Origin: Komarekiella atlantica HA4396-MV6
GTDB lineage: Bacteria > Cyanobacteriota > Cyanobacteriia > Cyanobacteriales > Nostocaceae
NCBI GenBank assembly: GCA_019359395.1
Contig: JAHHHK010000005.1
Span: 124,001 to 188,000 of the forward strand
Direction of reading: 5' to 3'
Length of the DNA stretch: 64,000 nt
Shown here: piece by piece, positions 17,386 through 25,930 of the stretch
How positions within the stretch are numbered: position 1 is the first letter of the stretch
Layout: every line of letters begins with the position of its first letter
Position numbers and translations under genes: made by a program
The notes under the pieces: model-generated
The model's database searches: none
What the model was told of the DNA's origin: nothing
What the model saw: only the letters and a program-made list of their open reading frames with translations

Positions 17386-19041
17386 TTACGAGTGATCAAG
17401 TTGGAAGAAGACACCGCCTTTGAGCGAATCCGTGTCAGTGCCATAACTACTGACTGTGAGCGATCGCAGTTTGTCGAAAAATGGTTTGCCTAATACTTCA
17501 ACTAGCTTCAGAATTGGTAGCTGACGCTCTATTAGATTCTGGCTCTTTGACCAGTCAAGATAAATGTAGCCTTGGTTTTGTTGAGGAATGGCAGCGATAC
17601 TATCTTGGAAATTGGGATTGTCAATTAAGGAATTATCTTTGGCTGTGAGAACTTCATTCATTGTTTCTAGGTCAGAAGTGAAAATCTCGTAATTTCCGAG
17701 AGTTGTATGTACTCCTCGCACTTTTGCTTCAATGCTGAGCGATGGTCGCTCTTTAACATTGGGTTGTTTAGAAGCAGTGACTAACTCTGTCCAAGCAGAG
17801 ATTTTTTGTTTACCTAGGGTGAGGGGACTAATACTGAGTCCATTTGATGAGGCGATCGCATCCAAATGAGCAACGCCTTGTTGTACACCTTCAGTGTTTT
17901 CCACCACAAAAATCCAACGGGGAGTTATTTGTTGCGGTAGCAATGCTATGGCATATTCTCCTTCTACCCAGCTAAAAACATCTTCTGGCAAGTTTACACC
18001 CCAACGTTTTTGAACATTCGCTAATGGTTCTAGCAATGGAAAAGTTACATCTTCCTCAGAACCGTATATAGTCGCTGTCGCTTGTTTCCAGAGTTTGGCT
18101 AGATCACTATTACCCAAGTTGCTCAAATTCGAGCCGGAGATTGCCAAACCTGCTGACGCGGGAATATACCGCAACGCTTCTACAGGTTTGGAAAGTGGTG
18201 GAGATGGGGTGACGATTTCTGATGAAGCCAGAAAGGTAGTTTCTGCTAGTAATCCTTTGGGGTTCAAAGCTAGAGAAATAATTTCGCTGTCATAGGTTTT
18301 TTCTGATAGTTCTAAGCCTTGCCATTTTGCCACCATAGGAAGATTCAGAAAAGCTACAGCTAAACTACCTTTGGGTACTTGTTTAGTAGCTTTTTGGTAT
18401 TCGGGGAATTTAGCTAAATTCAGATCGGGAGCTTGGACGTTATTAATGGCTTCTCGTAGCACTTTCGGATTGTTGGCAAACAGTACAAAGTCTTCGCCGA
18501 CAACTGCACCTGTAAGCAAGTCCTGCTCTGGTTGAGAATTGTCATAAATCAGTTTGACGCCTTTGTATTGCTCAACGGCTAAGTTTGCTCCAGCTAATGC
18601 CCGTTTGGAAAACAACAACTCAACAAACTCGCGGCTTTTTTCTGGTTGCTTGGTTGCTAATGCCATGAGATACCCTGGCTGTTGTCCATTTTCTGGATCG
18701 CGATCAATGTCTAAAGTGGTGATAGCCAGTGTAATTTCGTCTCCTAGCCAGGGCTGAATATCTTGTTTGTAATCTATGCGACTCTTAGCCAATAAACTAG
18801 TTTTGAGCTTAGACAGTTCACCTTCACGCTCCAACGCCTGTAAACGGTCTGGATTAACCAGTAATGACGCCGTAACAGGGGCAAGTTTCGATACAAATAT
18901 GGCAGCGCTTGGTTGGGAGGTAGAGGCGATGAGGTTAACCGGACTTTTAAAGATAAACCAATAAAAGCCAGCGATCACAATCACTAGCAGCGCGATCGCA
19001 CCAGCTACTAGGAAACCAAAGGATGAGCTTTGCCTGTTCAC
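17386..19041 (-). CDS. DUF3352-family membrane-anchored protein, 551 aa
   Basis: The protein has one N-terminal membrane anchor (FLVAGAIALLVIVIAGFYWFIF, residues 10-31) and a long extracytoplasmic part that matches the DUF3352 pattern: ASLLVNPDRLQALEREGEL, DIQPWLGDEITLAITTLD, a GYLMALATKQPEKSREFVE segment, and later repeats of LxxLAxxxxxxGxxxxxDVFSWVEGEYA. The family occurs widely in cyanobacteria and has no established function; the exterior domain is probably in the periplasm or thylakoid lumen. Start is at the ATG at 19041, right before the anchor. No partner gene is adjacent on the same strand, so it is probably transcribed alone. Confidence 0.85.
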   Translation of the reverse strand: MNRQSSSFGFLVAGAIALLVIVIAGFYWFIFKSPVNLIASTSQPSAAIFVSKLAPVTASLLVNPDRLQALEREGELSKLKTSLLAKSRIDYKQDIQPWLGDEITLAITTLDIDRDPENGQQPGYLMALATKQPEKSREFVELLFSKRALAGANLAVEQYKGVKLIYDNSQPEQDLLTGAVVGEDFVLFANNPKVLREAINNVQAPDLNLAKFPEYQKATKQVPKGSLAVAFLNLPMVAKWQGLELSEKTYDSEIISLALNPKGLLAETTFLASSEIVTPSPPLSKPVEALRYIPASAGLAISGSNLSNLGNSDLAKLWKQATATIYGSEEDVTFPLLEPLANVQKRWGVNLPEDVFSWVEGEYAIALLPQQITPRWIFVVENTEGVQQGVAHLDAIASSNGLSISPLTLGKQKISAWTELVTASKQPNVKERPSLSIEAKVRGVHTTLGNYEIFTSDLETMNEVLTAKDNSLIDNPNFQDSIAAIPQQNQGYIYLDWSKSQNLIERQLPILKLVEVLGKPFFDKLRSLTVSSYGTDTDSLKGGVFFQLDHS

Positions 19042-19266
19042 ATTAGACCTATAAAATGCGAAGGTTTACAGCAATTTAACTAAAACGCCCGGAATCCCAC
19101 CATTTCGATCTGGCGGCGGGATGAAAGACGGAAAGCGTGCCAGTAAATCAATACAGTTCACTTAAATTGTGATATAAGCAGACACACCCTCATTAAAATG
19201 GATGCTCATGCTAGATTAAAGGTTTTCTGTCACCATAAATAATATAGGATTGCTTACAAAAACCTC

Positions 19267-19614
19267 ATGACAGGGAAAACTTTTGGTCAAATCAGTGTAG
19301 AGGAACTAGCACAACGTCTATCTGCCGATGAGCCAGGTATTCAGCTAGTGGATGTGCGTGAACCGCAAGAATTGGCGATCGCTAATATTGAGGGCTTTGT
19401 CAACCTACCCTTGAGTGAATTTGTCGAATGGGGCGATCAAGTGCCGACTCTCTTCAATCCCCAAGCCGAAACTCTTGTGTTATGTCACCACGGCATTCGT
19501 TCTGCCCAGATGTGTCAGTGGTTAATTGCTCAAGGATTTACAAATGTTAAAAATATTGCAGGCGGTATTGATGCCTATTCTATGTTGGTTGACTCTTCAA
19601 TTCCCCAGTATTAG
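19267..19614 (+). CDS. Single-domain rhodanese-like protein, 115 aa
   Basis: A single rhodanese domain occupies the whole protein. The substrate-proximal motif VDVREPQELAIANIEGFVNL is followed by the active-site loop LVLCHHGIRSAQM, in which Cys is the persulfide-carrying residue. The six-residue loop starting with Cys is the length typical of sulfurtransferases, so it probably carries sulfane sulfur, for example for cofactor or thiol metabolism in the cytosol. It starts with ATG at 19267 and is flanked by non-coding AT-rich sequence on both sides. The physiological acceptor is unknown. Confidence 0.92.
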   Translation: MTGKTFGQISVEELAQRLSADEPGIQLVDVREPQELAIANIEGFVNLPLSEFVEWGDQVPTLFNPQAETLVLCHHGIRSAQMCQWLIAQGFTNVKNIAGGIDAYSMLVDSSIPQY

Positions 19615-20031
19615 CTTCTAGTTTCCTAAATCATGCATAACTCAGTTGGGGCTTGCTCTTGCTATTCTGAACACAGAAATGCATGAGTTGAGAATTTTGT
19701 GCTGAAAGCTTGAAACTTTTGGCACTCAGTACATACCCACCGAACCTTTCGATCCAAATACATTGTCAATTGGCAGAGAAATACGTATCTAATACTACTT
19801 TTGTTAGTATGGATTTATGCAAAAATACGGTTAAAATACATATAATAACCAGCAGCTTTGGTGGCAAAAGTTAGGCTTTAGTTAAAGTGCAATCTCAAAA
19901 ACTGCTAGACGTAAACTTTAAAGTTATTTGTCACAATATAATTAAGTAATTTGTTATCTTAATTAATTATTAATAATTTTTTTGGAGTCAAATTTTCTAC
20001 AAATTTTTCCAAAGTTTGATTAAAGTTTGCT
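19615..20031. other. AT-rich region upstream of hrcA
   Basis: No gene is visible. I looked for the CIRCE inverted repeat (TTAGCACTC-N9-GAGTGCTAA) that HrcA binds and did not find a recognisable copy. The promoter of hrcA should be here but cannot be placed reliably. Confidence 0.4.
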
Positions 20032-20049
20032 TTGAGCAAAACATGTCCT

Positions 20050-21198
20050 ATGGAAGTCCAGTTAACAAATCGACAACAGCATATACTTTGGGCAACGGTA
20101 CGTCACTATATCGCTACAGCAGAGCCGGTTGGTTCAAAAGCTTTGGTCGAGGAGTACGACCTGGGTGTTAGCTCAGCCACAATTCGCAATGTAATGGGCG
20201 TTTTAGAAAAGTCTGGGTTACTTTACCAACCACACACCTCGGCGGGGCGAGTACCTTCGGACTCTGGCTATCGCATTTATGTTGACCAGCTAATTACACC
20301 TTCTCTGCGTTCGCGCAGCGTGTCGCAGACAGACGTTCTTGCTAGCTTGCTTCCACGAAGTAGTACAGATTTAGGGCGAGAGATAGAGGTAGCATTGCAA
20401 AAGCGCCTCCAGTGGGAAGATTGGAGTTTAGAAACTCTACTGCAAGGAGCTGCACAAATTTTAGCAACCTTGAGCGGTTGTATTAGCTTGATTACGATGC
20501 CACAAACTACTACAGCGCTGTTGCGACATCTGCAATTAGTGCAAGTTGAAGCAGGACGGATCATGCTAATTGTGGTGACAGACAGTTATGAAACGCATTC
20601 TCGGTTAATGGATTTGCCATCAATACCAGAAGAGACACAACCTGATCCAGAAGTAATTGATCGCGAGTTACAAATTGTTTCTAACTTTTTGAATAGCCAC
20701 TTGCGGGGGCGAAGCTTGTTGGAATTAGCTTACCTCGACTGGAGTCAATTAGATCAGGAGTTTCAACGCTATGGCGAATTCTTGAAAAATTCAGTTGCGG
20801 AATTGACCAGGCGCACTGCTGCACCTGCTGCTACACAAATTATGGTTCGGGGTGTGGCAGAAGTTTTGCGCCAGCCGGAATTTTCTCAATTACAGCAAGT
20901 GCAAACGATTATCCAACTGCTGGAAGAAGAACAAGACCAACTGTGGCGATTAATATTTGAGGAGCCAGATGCAGAAGATGCGGGCAAACCACGGGTAACG
21001 GTTCGGATTGGTGCAGAAAACCCACTAGAACCGATACGTACCTGTACTCTGATTTCTTCCACATATCGCCGAGGTTCAATACCAGTAGGAAGTGTGGGAG
21101 TTTTGGGGCCAACGCGTCTAGATTATGAAAGTGCGATCGCTGTTGTGACTGCTGCTGCGGATTACCTGTCAGAAGCTTTCGGTTATTTCAATCCTTAG
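20050..21198 (+). CDS. hrcA: Heat-inducible transcription repressor HrcA, 382 aa
   Basis: HrcA represses groE and other chaperone genes by binding CIRCE operators. The N-terminal winged helix is clear ([70 protein letters not shown]), and the C-terminal part has the GAF-like core with [12 protein letters not shown] and the family ending ([22 protein letters not shown]-like [11 protein letters not shown]). I take the ATG at 20050 ([10 protein letters not shown]) as start; an upstream TTG at 20032 would add six residues outside the conserved domain. No dnaK/grpE genes follow, as is usual in cyanobacteria, where hrcA is often alone. Confidence 0.94.
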   Translation: MEVQLTNRQQHILWATVRHYIATAEPVGSKALVEEYDLGVSSATIRNVMGVLEKSGLLYQPHTSAGRVPSDSGYRIYVDQLITPSLRSRSVSQTDVLASLLPRSSTDLGREIEVALQKRLQWEDWSLETLLQGAAQILATLSGCISLITMPQTTTALLRHLQLVQVEAGRIMLIVVTDSYETHSRLMDLPSIPEETQPDPEVIDRELQIVSNFLNSHLRGRSLLELAYLDWSQLDQEFQRYGEFLKNSVAELTRRTAAPAATQIMVRGVAEVLRQPEFSQLQQVQTIIQLLEEEQDQLWRLIFEEPDAEDAGKPRVTVRIGAENPLEPIRTCTLISSTYRRGSIPVGSVGVLGPTRLDYESAIAVVTAAADYLSEAFGYFNP

Positions 21199-21265
21199 AG
21201 ATTAATCCTATTAAGCAGACAGCACAATTTCTAACGGCAAAATCAATCATTAATTAACTGTAATT

Positions 21266-21946
21266 ATGGTAAGAAAAATTGCCTTTGGGGTATTATGGCT
21301 CGGATTTGTTACCTATGCTTTTCTTCTGGCTCCTCCCACTCAACCCGGCACATTTGAGTTAATTAAAAATCTTTGTATTGGTCAATGGCAAGGTATTAAT
21401 CCCCTAGTAATAGCGCTATTTTATCTCATGGGCATTTGGCCCATAATATACGGCGCACTAGTATTTATTGATGGCAGAGAACAAAAAATAGCTGCTTGGC
21501 CATTTGCGATCGCCTCTTTTGCAGTCGGGATATTTGCGTTGCTACCCTATCTAGCTCTGAGGGAACCTAATAAACAATTTGTTGGTAAAAAGAATGCCTT
21601 TATCAAGGTACTCGATTCCCGCGTGCTCGGTATTATCTTAACAGTAGCTACGATTATTATCGTTAGCTTTGGTTTGCGAGGAGGAGATTGGGGGAATTTT
21701 GTACAACAGTGGCAAATCAGCCGCTTTATCCATGTGATGAGTATAGATTTCTGTCTACTTTGCCTATTATTTCCGGCATTACTAGGAGATGATATGGCGC
21801 GTCGCGGTTGGAAAAATCCGCAGTTTTTCTGGTTAATAGCGTTACTCCCGCTGTTCGGGCCATTGATTTATCTGTGCATACGTCCACCTTTACCAGAAGT
21901 AGGTGCAGAGCTAAAATCCAGCCAGCAACAACCAGCAACAAATTAA
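21266..21946 (+). CDS. Multi-pass membrane protein, 226 aa, paralogue 1
   Basis: I do not recognise a characterised family. The protein has about six hydrophobic helices, beginning MVRKIAFGVLWLGFVTYAFL and LVIALFYLMGIWPIIYGALV, with a conserved FIDGREQKIAAWPFAIASF loop, an LLPYLALREPN loop, and near the end LLFPALLGDDMARRGW and FWLIALLPLFGPLIYLCIRP. The gene starts 67 bp after hrcA and is followed by a clear paralogue of identical length. Relatives with the GDDM..RR.W motif occur in cyanobacteria and plants, in my recollection, but no activity is known to me. It probably lies in the thylakoid or plasma membrane. Confidence 0.8.
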   Translation: MVRKIAFGVLWLGFVTYAFLLAPPTQPGTFELIKNLCIGQWQGINPLVIALFYLMGIWPIIYGALVFIDGREQKIAAWPFAIASFAVGIFALLPYLALREPNKQFVGKKNAFIKVLDSRVLGIILTVATIIIVSFGLRGGDWGNFVQQWQISRFIHVMSIDFCLLCLLFPALLGDDMARRGWKNPQFFWLIALLPLFGPLIYLCIRPPLPEVGAELKSSQQQPATN

Positions 21947-22039
21947 TATAATCACCGGAAATTGGCGCTGAGACTTTTTTAAAATGGTTTAACCGGAGAA
22001 ATAATTAATTACTTTCCAGGTGCAAATTAAATACACCAG

Positions 22040-22720
22040 ATGAAGGTTATGGTAAGAAAAATCGGATTATGGTTAATATGGGTTGGATTTATAGCCTATA
22101 TTATATTGTTAGCACCGCCGCTGCATTTAGAGGAAACACTGGCGTTGCTGAAAAATATATTCACTCTTCAATGGGTTGCGATAAATCCAATTATTCTGTC
22201 CTTATTCGCTCTTGTTGGAATCTGGCTACTAATTTATAGTGGTCTGCTGTTCATTGATGGCAGGATGCAATGGATTCCTTTCTGGCCTTTTGCCTTGGCA
22301 TCAGTTGGTTCAGGTGTACTTGGTCTTTTACCGTATTTAGCTTTTCGTGAACCAAATCAGGAATTTTCTGGACAAAAGGATGCTTTTTTGCAACTATTAG
22401 ATTCTCGGTTTTTCGGTATTATTTTGAGCTTTAGCACAATTGTCTTACTTATCTACGCTTTGAGCTTGGGTGATTGGGTAGATTTTGTACAACAGTTTCA
22501 AAGCGATCGCTTTATTCATGGTATGAGCTTGGCATTTTGCCTTTTTTGGCTTTTATTCCCCACAATTCTTGGTGATGATATGGGCCGTCGTCACTGGAAT
22601 AACCCCCAACTGTTTTGGGTAGTGGCATTTGTCCCATTACTCGGCCCACTTGCTTATCTTTGTTTACGTCCGCCGCTAACATTAAACAGCAGTGAAGAAT
22701 TGCTAATAGGTAATAGGTAA
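22040..22720 (+). CDS. Multi-pass membrane protein, 226 aa, paralogue 2
   Basis: This is a tandem duplicate of the preceding gene: same length, same order of helices, and shared landmarks (FIDGR.Q...WPFA, LLPYLAFREPNQEFSGQKDAF, LLDSRFFGIIL, LGDDMGRRHWNNPQLFW, LGPLAYLCLRPPL). Divergence is substantial between landmarks, so the duplication is old. The likely start is the ATG at 22040; a second ATG three codons downstream aligns better with the first residue of paralogue 1 and may be the true start. The C-terminus differs and ends in a heptamer-type repeat (TAATAGGTAATAGG). Function is unknown. Confidence 0.8.
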   Translation: MKVMVRKIGLWLIWVGFIAYIILLAPPLHLEETLALLKNIFTLQWVAINPIILSLFALVGIWLLIYSGLLFIDGRMQWIPFWPFALASVGSGVLGLLPYLAFREPNQEFSGQKDAFLQLLDSRFFGIILSFSTIVLLIYALSLGDWVDFVQQFQSDRFIHGMSLAFCLFWLLFPTILGDDMGRRHWNNPQLFWVVAFVPLLGPLAYLCLRPPLTLNSSEELLIGNR

Positions 22721-22766
22721 TAGCAAGCGATCGCAAATCACCGATGACAATTTAGAGCAACAAAAA

Positions 22767-23531
22767 CTATTTAGACATTTTATAAATTACTGGTAGCCGC
22801 CACCAAGGAACATGAGGATATTCATGATGTTCTTCGTGATAACCAAAATGATAGCATGTGATAAATGACCACCAAATTGGACGGTTAATAGTTTGGGCAT
22901 GATGAGGCTGAATATAACCGCCTACTGGCTCACTATGAGGTAGGAAAGTACCAAAGTAAAATAATTGCAATGAACTTAAAAGTGAAGGAATTACCCAAAA
23001 GTAAGTTAGATTAACGCTGGGTATATGGAGCACATACTTAAAAAAGTTATAAATAATAGTTAGAGCTATAATTTGTCCCCAACTCCAATAACTCTTCATA
23101 AAATGAAGATACCAAGCAAAGAAATTTTTGTGTTTACCATTATGAAAGTCCGGGTCTATTTGGCTAGCTGGATTATGGTGATGTAACCAATGCTTTTTCA
23201 ATAACTGTTTATATGGTAAAAGACCATATAAAGATAAAGTCAATGAACCAATAATATGGTTAATTTTGGGGTTTTGAGGAAAAACTACCCCATGCATGGC
23301 ATCATGTGATGTAATAAATAATCCCGTATATAAAAATGTTTGCCAAAAAATGATTGGCAGTAATATCAAAAAGTTTAACTTTGAGATATCAAGGGAAAGT
23401 AACAAAATCAGGCTAACGACCCATACACTAATAATGACAATAGCAATGAAAAGACCCTTAAAGAAGGGTTTATCTTTCAATACTGGGGTAAGCTTTATTT
23501 GATGATTTGGTGGTTGTTCTAATTGGATCAC
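22767..23531 (-). CDS. crtW: Beta-carotene ketolase CrtW-type, 254 aa
   Basis: CrtW adds 4-keto groups to beta-ionone rings, giving echinenone and canthaxanthin in membranes. The integral membrane di-iron motifs are all present: HDAMHG (about residue 75), HWLHHHNPA (about 113-121), and the C-terminal HEEHHEYPHVPWWRLP. Four hydrophobic segments surround them. The length of about 250 residues suits CrtW rather than the longer, unrelated CrtO. Many Nostoc strains have CrtW for ketocarotenoid synthesis. The gene is alone; a high-light-inducible protein gene on the same strand lies 294 bp upstream, a suggestive but unproven photoprotection pairing. Confidence 0.95.
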   Translation of the reverse strand: MIQLEQPPNHQIKLTPVLKDKPFFKGLFIAIVIISVWVVSLILLLSLDISKLNFLILLPIIFWQTFLYTGLFITSHDAMHGVVFPQNPKINHIIGSLTLSLYGLLPYKQLLKKHWLHHHNPASQIDPDFHNGKHKNFFAWYLHFMKSYWSWGQIIALTIIYNFFKYVLHIPSVNLTYFWVIPSLLSSLQLFYFGTFLPHSEPVGGYIQPHHAQTINRPIWWSFITCYHFGYHEEHHEYPHVPWWRLPVIYKMSK

Positions 23532-23825
23532 GCTTTTACTCCGCCTAGGATTCAGGTAAAAATTCCCAAAATATAGTCATGATAAAAAGTACTAACCACC
23601 TCAAAAGTCTGTTAGTGGTAAGTGTTTCGCACTAAAAAGTGCCAACAATTTTATATGTGTATAAATATTAAGATACTTTAACTATTATTACACATATAAC
23701 CGCCAAACCAAAAACTGTTTTCGGTTAAGAGGTTGGTGAAATGGGTAAGGACACTACTAAACCTGGTATCAGCAGGAACTAGTGTCCACCCTTAAACAGC
23801 TGTAGCCTGGAAAAAATATCCTCAA

Positions 23826-24032
23826 TTATGAGCCAGGGGTATAGGAAATGAGATGGAGTACATCCCGCACTACGCTGTAGCCGTTAAGATCCCAAAGTAA
23901 ATAAGCAAGAAAACCGATCATAGCCAAGCGACCGTTCCAAAGTTCGGCCTGAGGAGTAATACCCACATCACCGGCATTGCGGTCTTTGCCATTGTATGCA
24001 GTTTCAGTTTTATCACTAGGATAACGTTCCAT
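23826..24032 (-). CDS. High-light-inducible protein (Hlip/SCP), 68 aa
   Basis: The single-helix chlorophyll-binding motif AELWNGRLAMIGFLAYLLWD (residues 29-48) is diagnostic for Hlip proteins, with Glu and Arg/Asn ligands for chlorophyll and pairing. An N-terminal hydrophilic segment of about 28 residues precedes it. Hlips bind chlorophyll and carotenoid during photosystem assembly and quench excess energy in the thylakoid membrane. Light or stress induction is typical of the family, although no operator could be recognised here. It lies upstream of crtW on the same strand, but the gap makes co-transcription uncertain. Which of the several Hlip paralogues it is cannot be said. Confidence 0.95.
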   Translation of the reverse strand: MERYPSDKTETAYNGKDRNAGDVGITPQAELWNGRLAMIGFLAYLLWDLNGYSVVRDVLHLISYTPGS

Positions 24033-24365
24033 TGTTAAGTTTCCTTAAGAATTTAATTACACTCTTTATGCTACTTGCTTAGCCATTTAGCGCTATCTGT
24101 CTGTAGTTTCAAAGTGCAAGCAACTCTAAAGAATGAGATTTTAAGGAAGTTCAGAAAATAGTTATACAACAAAAGTTTGATAAGTTTTTTTATTAGCCTA
24201 TTGAGTAGAGGCTTTTTGAACACGCAAATGATAGTCAGAGTATGCCTTGATGCCAACAATATATTTTCCAAGTTGCAATCAAAAATCTAACGCAAGTCAG
24301 AAGGTTTTTTGAATTTTCTTACCCAGACTATATAGATAGGAAATAATGTTTTTCAAAATTAAAAT
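24033..24365. other. Divergent intergenic region between the Hlip and SDR genes
   Basis: This AT-rich 333-bp gap must contain the Hlip promoter (leftward) and the SDR promoter (rightward). No hairpin, repeat or gene is evident. The sequence GACTATATAGATAGGAA shortly before the SDR start could hold a -10 element, but this is not certain. Confidence 0.4.
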
Positions 24366-25184
24366 ATGGCTCCTACGATTCTGATTACAGGTGCTTCGCA
24401 AGGTATTGGTAAAGCAACAGCTCTTTTGTTTGCTCGAAAAGGATATGACCTTGTACTTGCAGCTCGTCAGGTTGAACACTTAGAAGCTGTAGCCCAAGAA
24501 GTACGAGGTCTTGGTCGTACAGCTCCACTGACTATTAGTTGTGATGTCACAGATTCATCTCAGGTACAGACATTAGTGCAAAAGGCGTTGGAGCATTATG
24601 GCTATATCGATGTGCTGGTAAACAATGCAGGTATCTTTGCATCTGGGCCAGTAGAGGAGTTTTCTCTCAGCGATTGGCATCAAGTTATAGACACTAATTT
24701 ATGGGGGTATATACATACAATTAATGCCCTTCTGCCTCATTTCCTTGAGCGGGGAAGTGGAACTATTGTCAATTTAAGTTCCATCGGTGGCAAAGTGCCT
24801 ACGCCCTATTTAGTTGCTTACTGTACCAGTAAATTTGGTGTCACAGGTTTGACGGAGGCGTTGCAAGCGGAATTACAGCCAAAAGGTATTCATGTTTGTG
24901 GGATTTATCCAAATTTGATCAAGAGTAGTTTAATGGAACGGGCAATTTTTCGGGGCAAGGATGAGCAAGATACTCAAACTCGACGCGAACAGCTCAACAG
25001 CGTAGTCAAAACTCCCGTTATAGAGAAGCCTGAAGATGTCGCAAATGCTATTTGGGATGCAGTTAAAAATAATAAGTCAGAAGTGATGGTTGGTTCTGCG
25101 AATATATCGCAAGGTTTGTACCGCTTGTTTCCTGGCTTGATTAAATGGGTTTCCCGACAAGGCTTGAAGAATAAAGATAATTAA
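24366..25184 (+). CDS. Short-chain dehydrogenase/reductase, 272 aa
   Basis: A classical SDR: the nucleotide-binding motif TGASQGIG (residues 8-15), NNAG (about 89-92), the catalytic Ser in IVNLSSIGGK and the YxxxK pair in YCTSK. The residue pattern AARQ at the end of beta-2 suggests a preference for NADPH, by analogy with related enzymes. The C-terminal part is typical of the DltE/YciK-like group that acts on ketones or alcohols. The substrate is unknown. It starts with ATG at 24366 and stands alone. Confidence 0.9.
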   Translation: MAPTILITGASQGIGKATALLFARKGYDLVLAARQVEHLEAVAQEVRGLGRTAPLTISCDVTDSSQVQTLVQKALEHYGYIDVLVNNAGIFASGPVEEFSLSDWHQVIDTNLWGYIHTINALLPHFLERGSGTIVNLSSIGGKVPTPYLVAYCTSKFGVTGLTEALQAELQPKGIHVCGIYPNLIKSSLMERAIFRGKDEQDTQTRREQLNSVVKTPVIEKPEDVANAIWDAVKNNKSEVMVGSANISQGLYRLFPGLIKWVSRQGLKNKDN

Positions 25185-25264
25185 AACTTTTTCTTCCCTT
25201 CTTTCTGCCTCTTGCTTTGGCCAAGGGACGGGTGAATAATTTTATTGTTCAGCGCATTTTGCTA

Positions 25265-25711
25265 TCATGACTCGCATTCGCGTTTTGTTACATAGTGGCG
25301 GTAGCGAAACATAGCTTCTAATTGCGCTTGTACTAGCCAACCGCTGATAAATTCAACTGTTCCTCCACCAGGCATACAGAAGGAAATAGCATCAGTTAGC
25401 TTGGTTCGACCATTTTCTGGTTCAAATTCATGTCGATGTATCCAAGATTCAAAAGGGCCAGATATCTGTTCGTCGGCAAATAGGCGATATTTTTCGTGTT
25501 CAGTGTGACGTGCTAACCAAGTCAAGGGTAATGGCCCCAGAAAAAGGCGAAATTCTGTAATAGCACCGACATCAAGTCCCCCTTCACGGCGAACTACTTG
25601 AACTGGTTGCCAAGGTGGAGTTAGTAGTTGCAAAATATCTGATCTTTCATGAAATTTCCAAACTACTTCTGGTGGCGCATTAATCACTGAAGAATGTTTA
25701 TAGTGCAGCAT
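25265..25711 (-). CDS. SRPBCC-fold protein (START/polyketide-cyclase-like), 148 aa
   Basis: The sequence (HYKHSSVINAPPEVVWKFHE at the N-terminus, TPPWQPVQVVRREGGLDVGA, and GRTKLTDAISFCMPGGG near the C-terminus) is that of the CoxG/START-like SRPBCC family, with a hydrophobic cavity for a lipid or cyclic ligand. No catalytic residues are defined, and relatives in cyanobacteria are annotated only as cyclase/dehydrase. It is the last gene of a tight minus-strand run, 19 bp after the CPXCG protein and 8 bp beyond that the radical SAM enzyme, so co-transcription is likely. The ligand is unknown. Confidence 0.85.
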   Translation of the reverse strand: MLHYKHSSVINAPPEVVWKFHERSDILQLLTPPWQPVQVVRREGGLDVGAITEFRLFLGPLPLTWLARHTEHEKYRLFADEQISGPFESWIHRHEFEPENGRTKLTDAISFCMPGGGTVEFISGWLVQAQLEAMFRYRHYVTKRECES

Positions 25712-25730
25712 GGAAAGAAAAACCTAAAAT

Positions 25731-25922
25731 TTAGCCTTCGTATTCGGTATCAATCTCAATGTCCAAGGTGTCTTCATCAACTCGCACATACAAAATATTT
25801 GGGTGACAGCAAACTTGACAATCTTCTACATAAGATTGTTGTCCCCCAGCACTCAAATCAATAAAGGTTAAGTTCGGTTCGCCGCAATAAGCGCAGTAAT
25901 ACTCAGCTGTGTTTTGCATCAA
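25731..25922 (-). CDS. CPXCG-motif cysteine-rich protein, 63 aa
   Basis: This small protein has two CxxC pairs (CAYCGEPN at about residue 10 and CQVCCHPN at about 35), as in the CPXCG family, which probably bind one zinc ion. The C-terminal half is acidic (VDEDTLDIEIDTEYEG). Such proteins are short, widespread in bacteria and of unknown function. Its stop-to-start spacing to the SRPBCC gene (19 bp) and to the radical SAM gene upstream (8 bp) indicates an operon. No other feature can be inferred. Confidence 0.88.
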   Translation of the reverse strand: MMQNTAEYYCAYCGEPNLTFIDLSAGGQQSYVEDCQVCCHPNILYVRVDEDTLDIEIDTEYEG

Positions 25923-25930
25923 ATTTTCAG

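Noticed and set aside
19615-20049. CIRCE operator upstream of hrcA.
   Set aside because: No TTAGCACTC-N9-GAGTGCTAA-like pair found.
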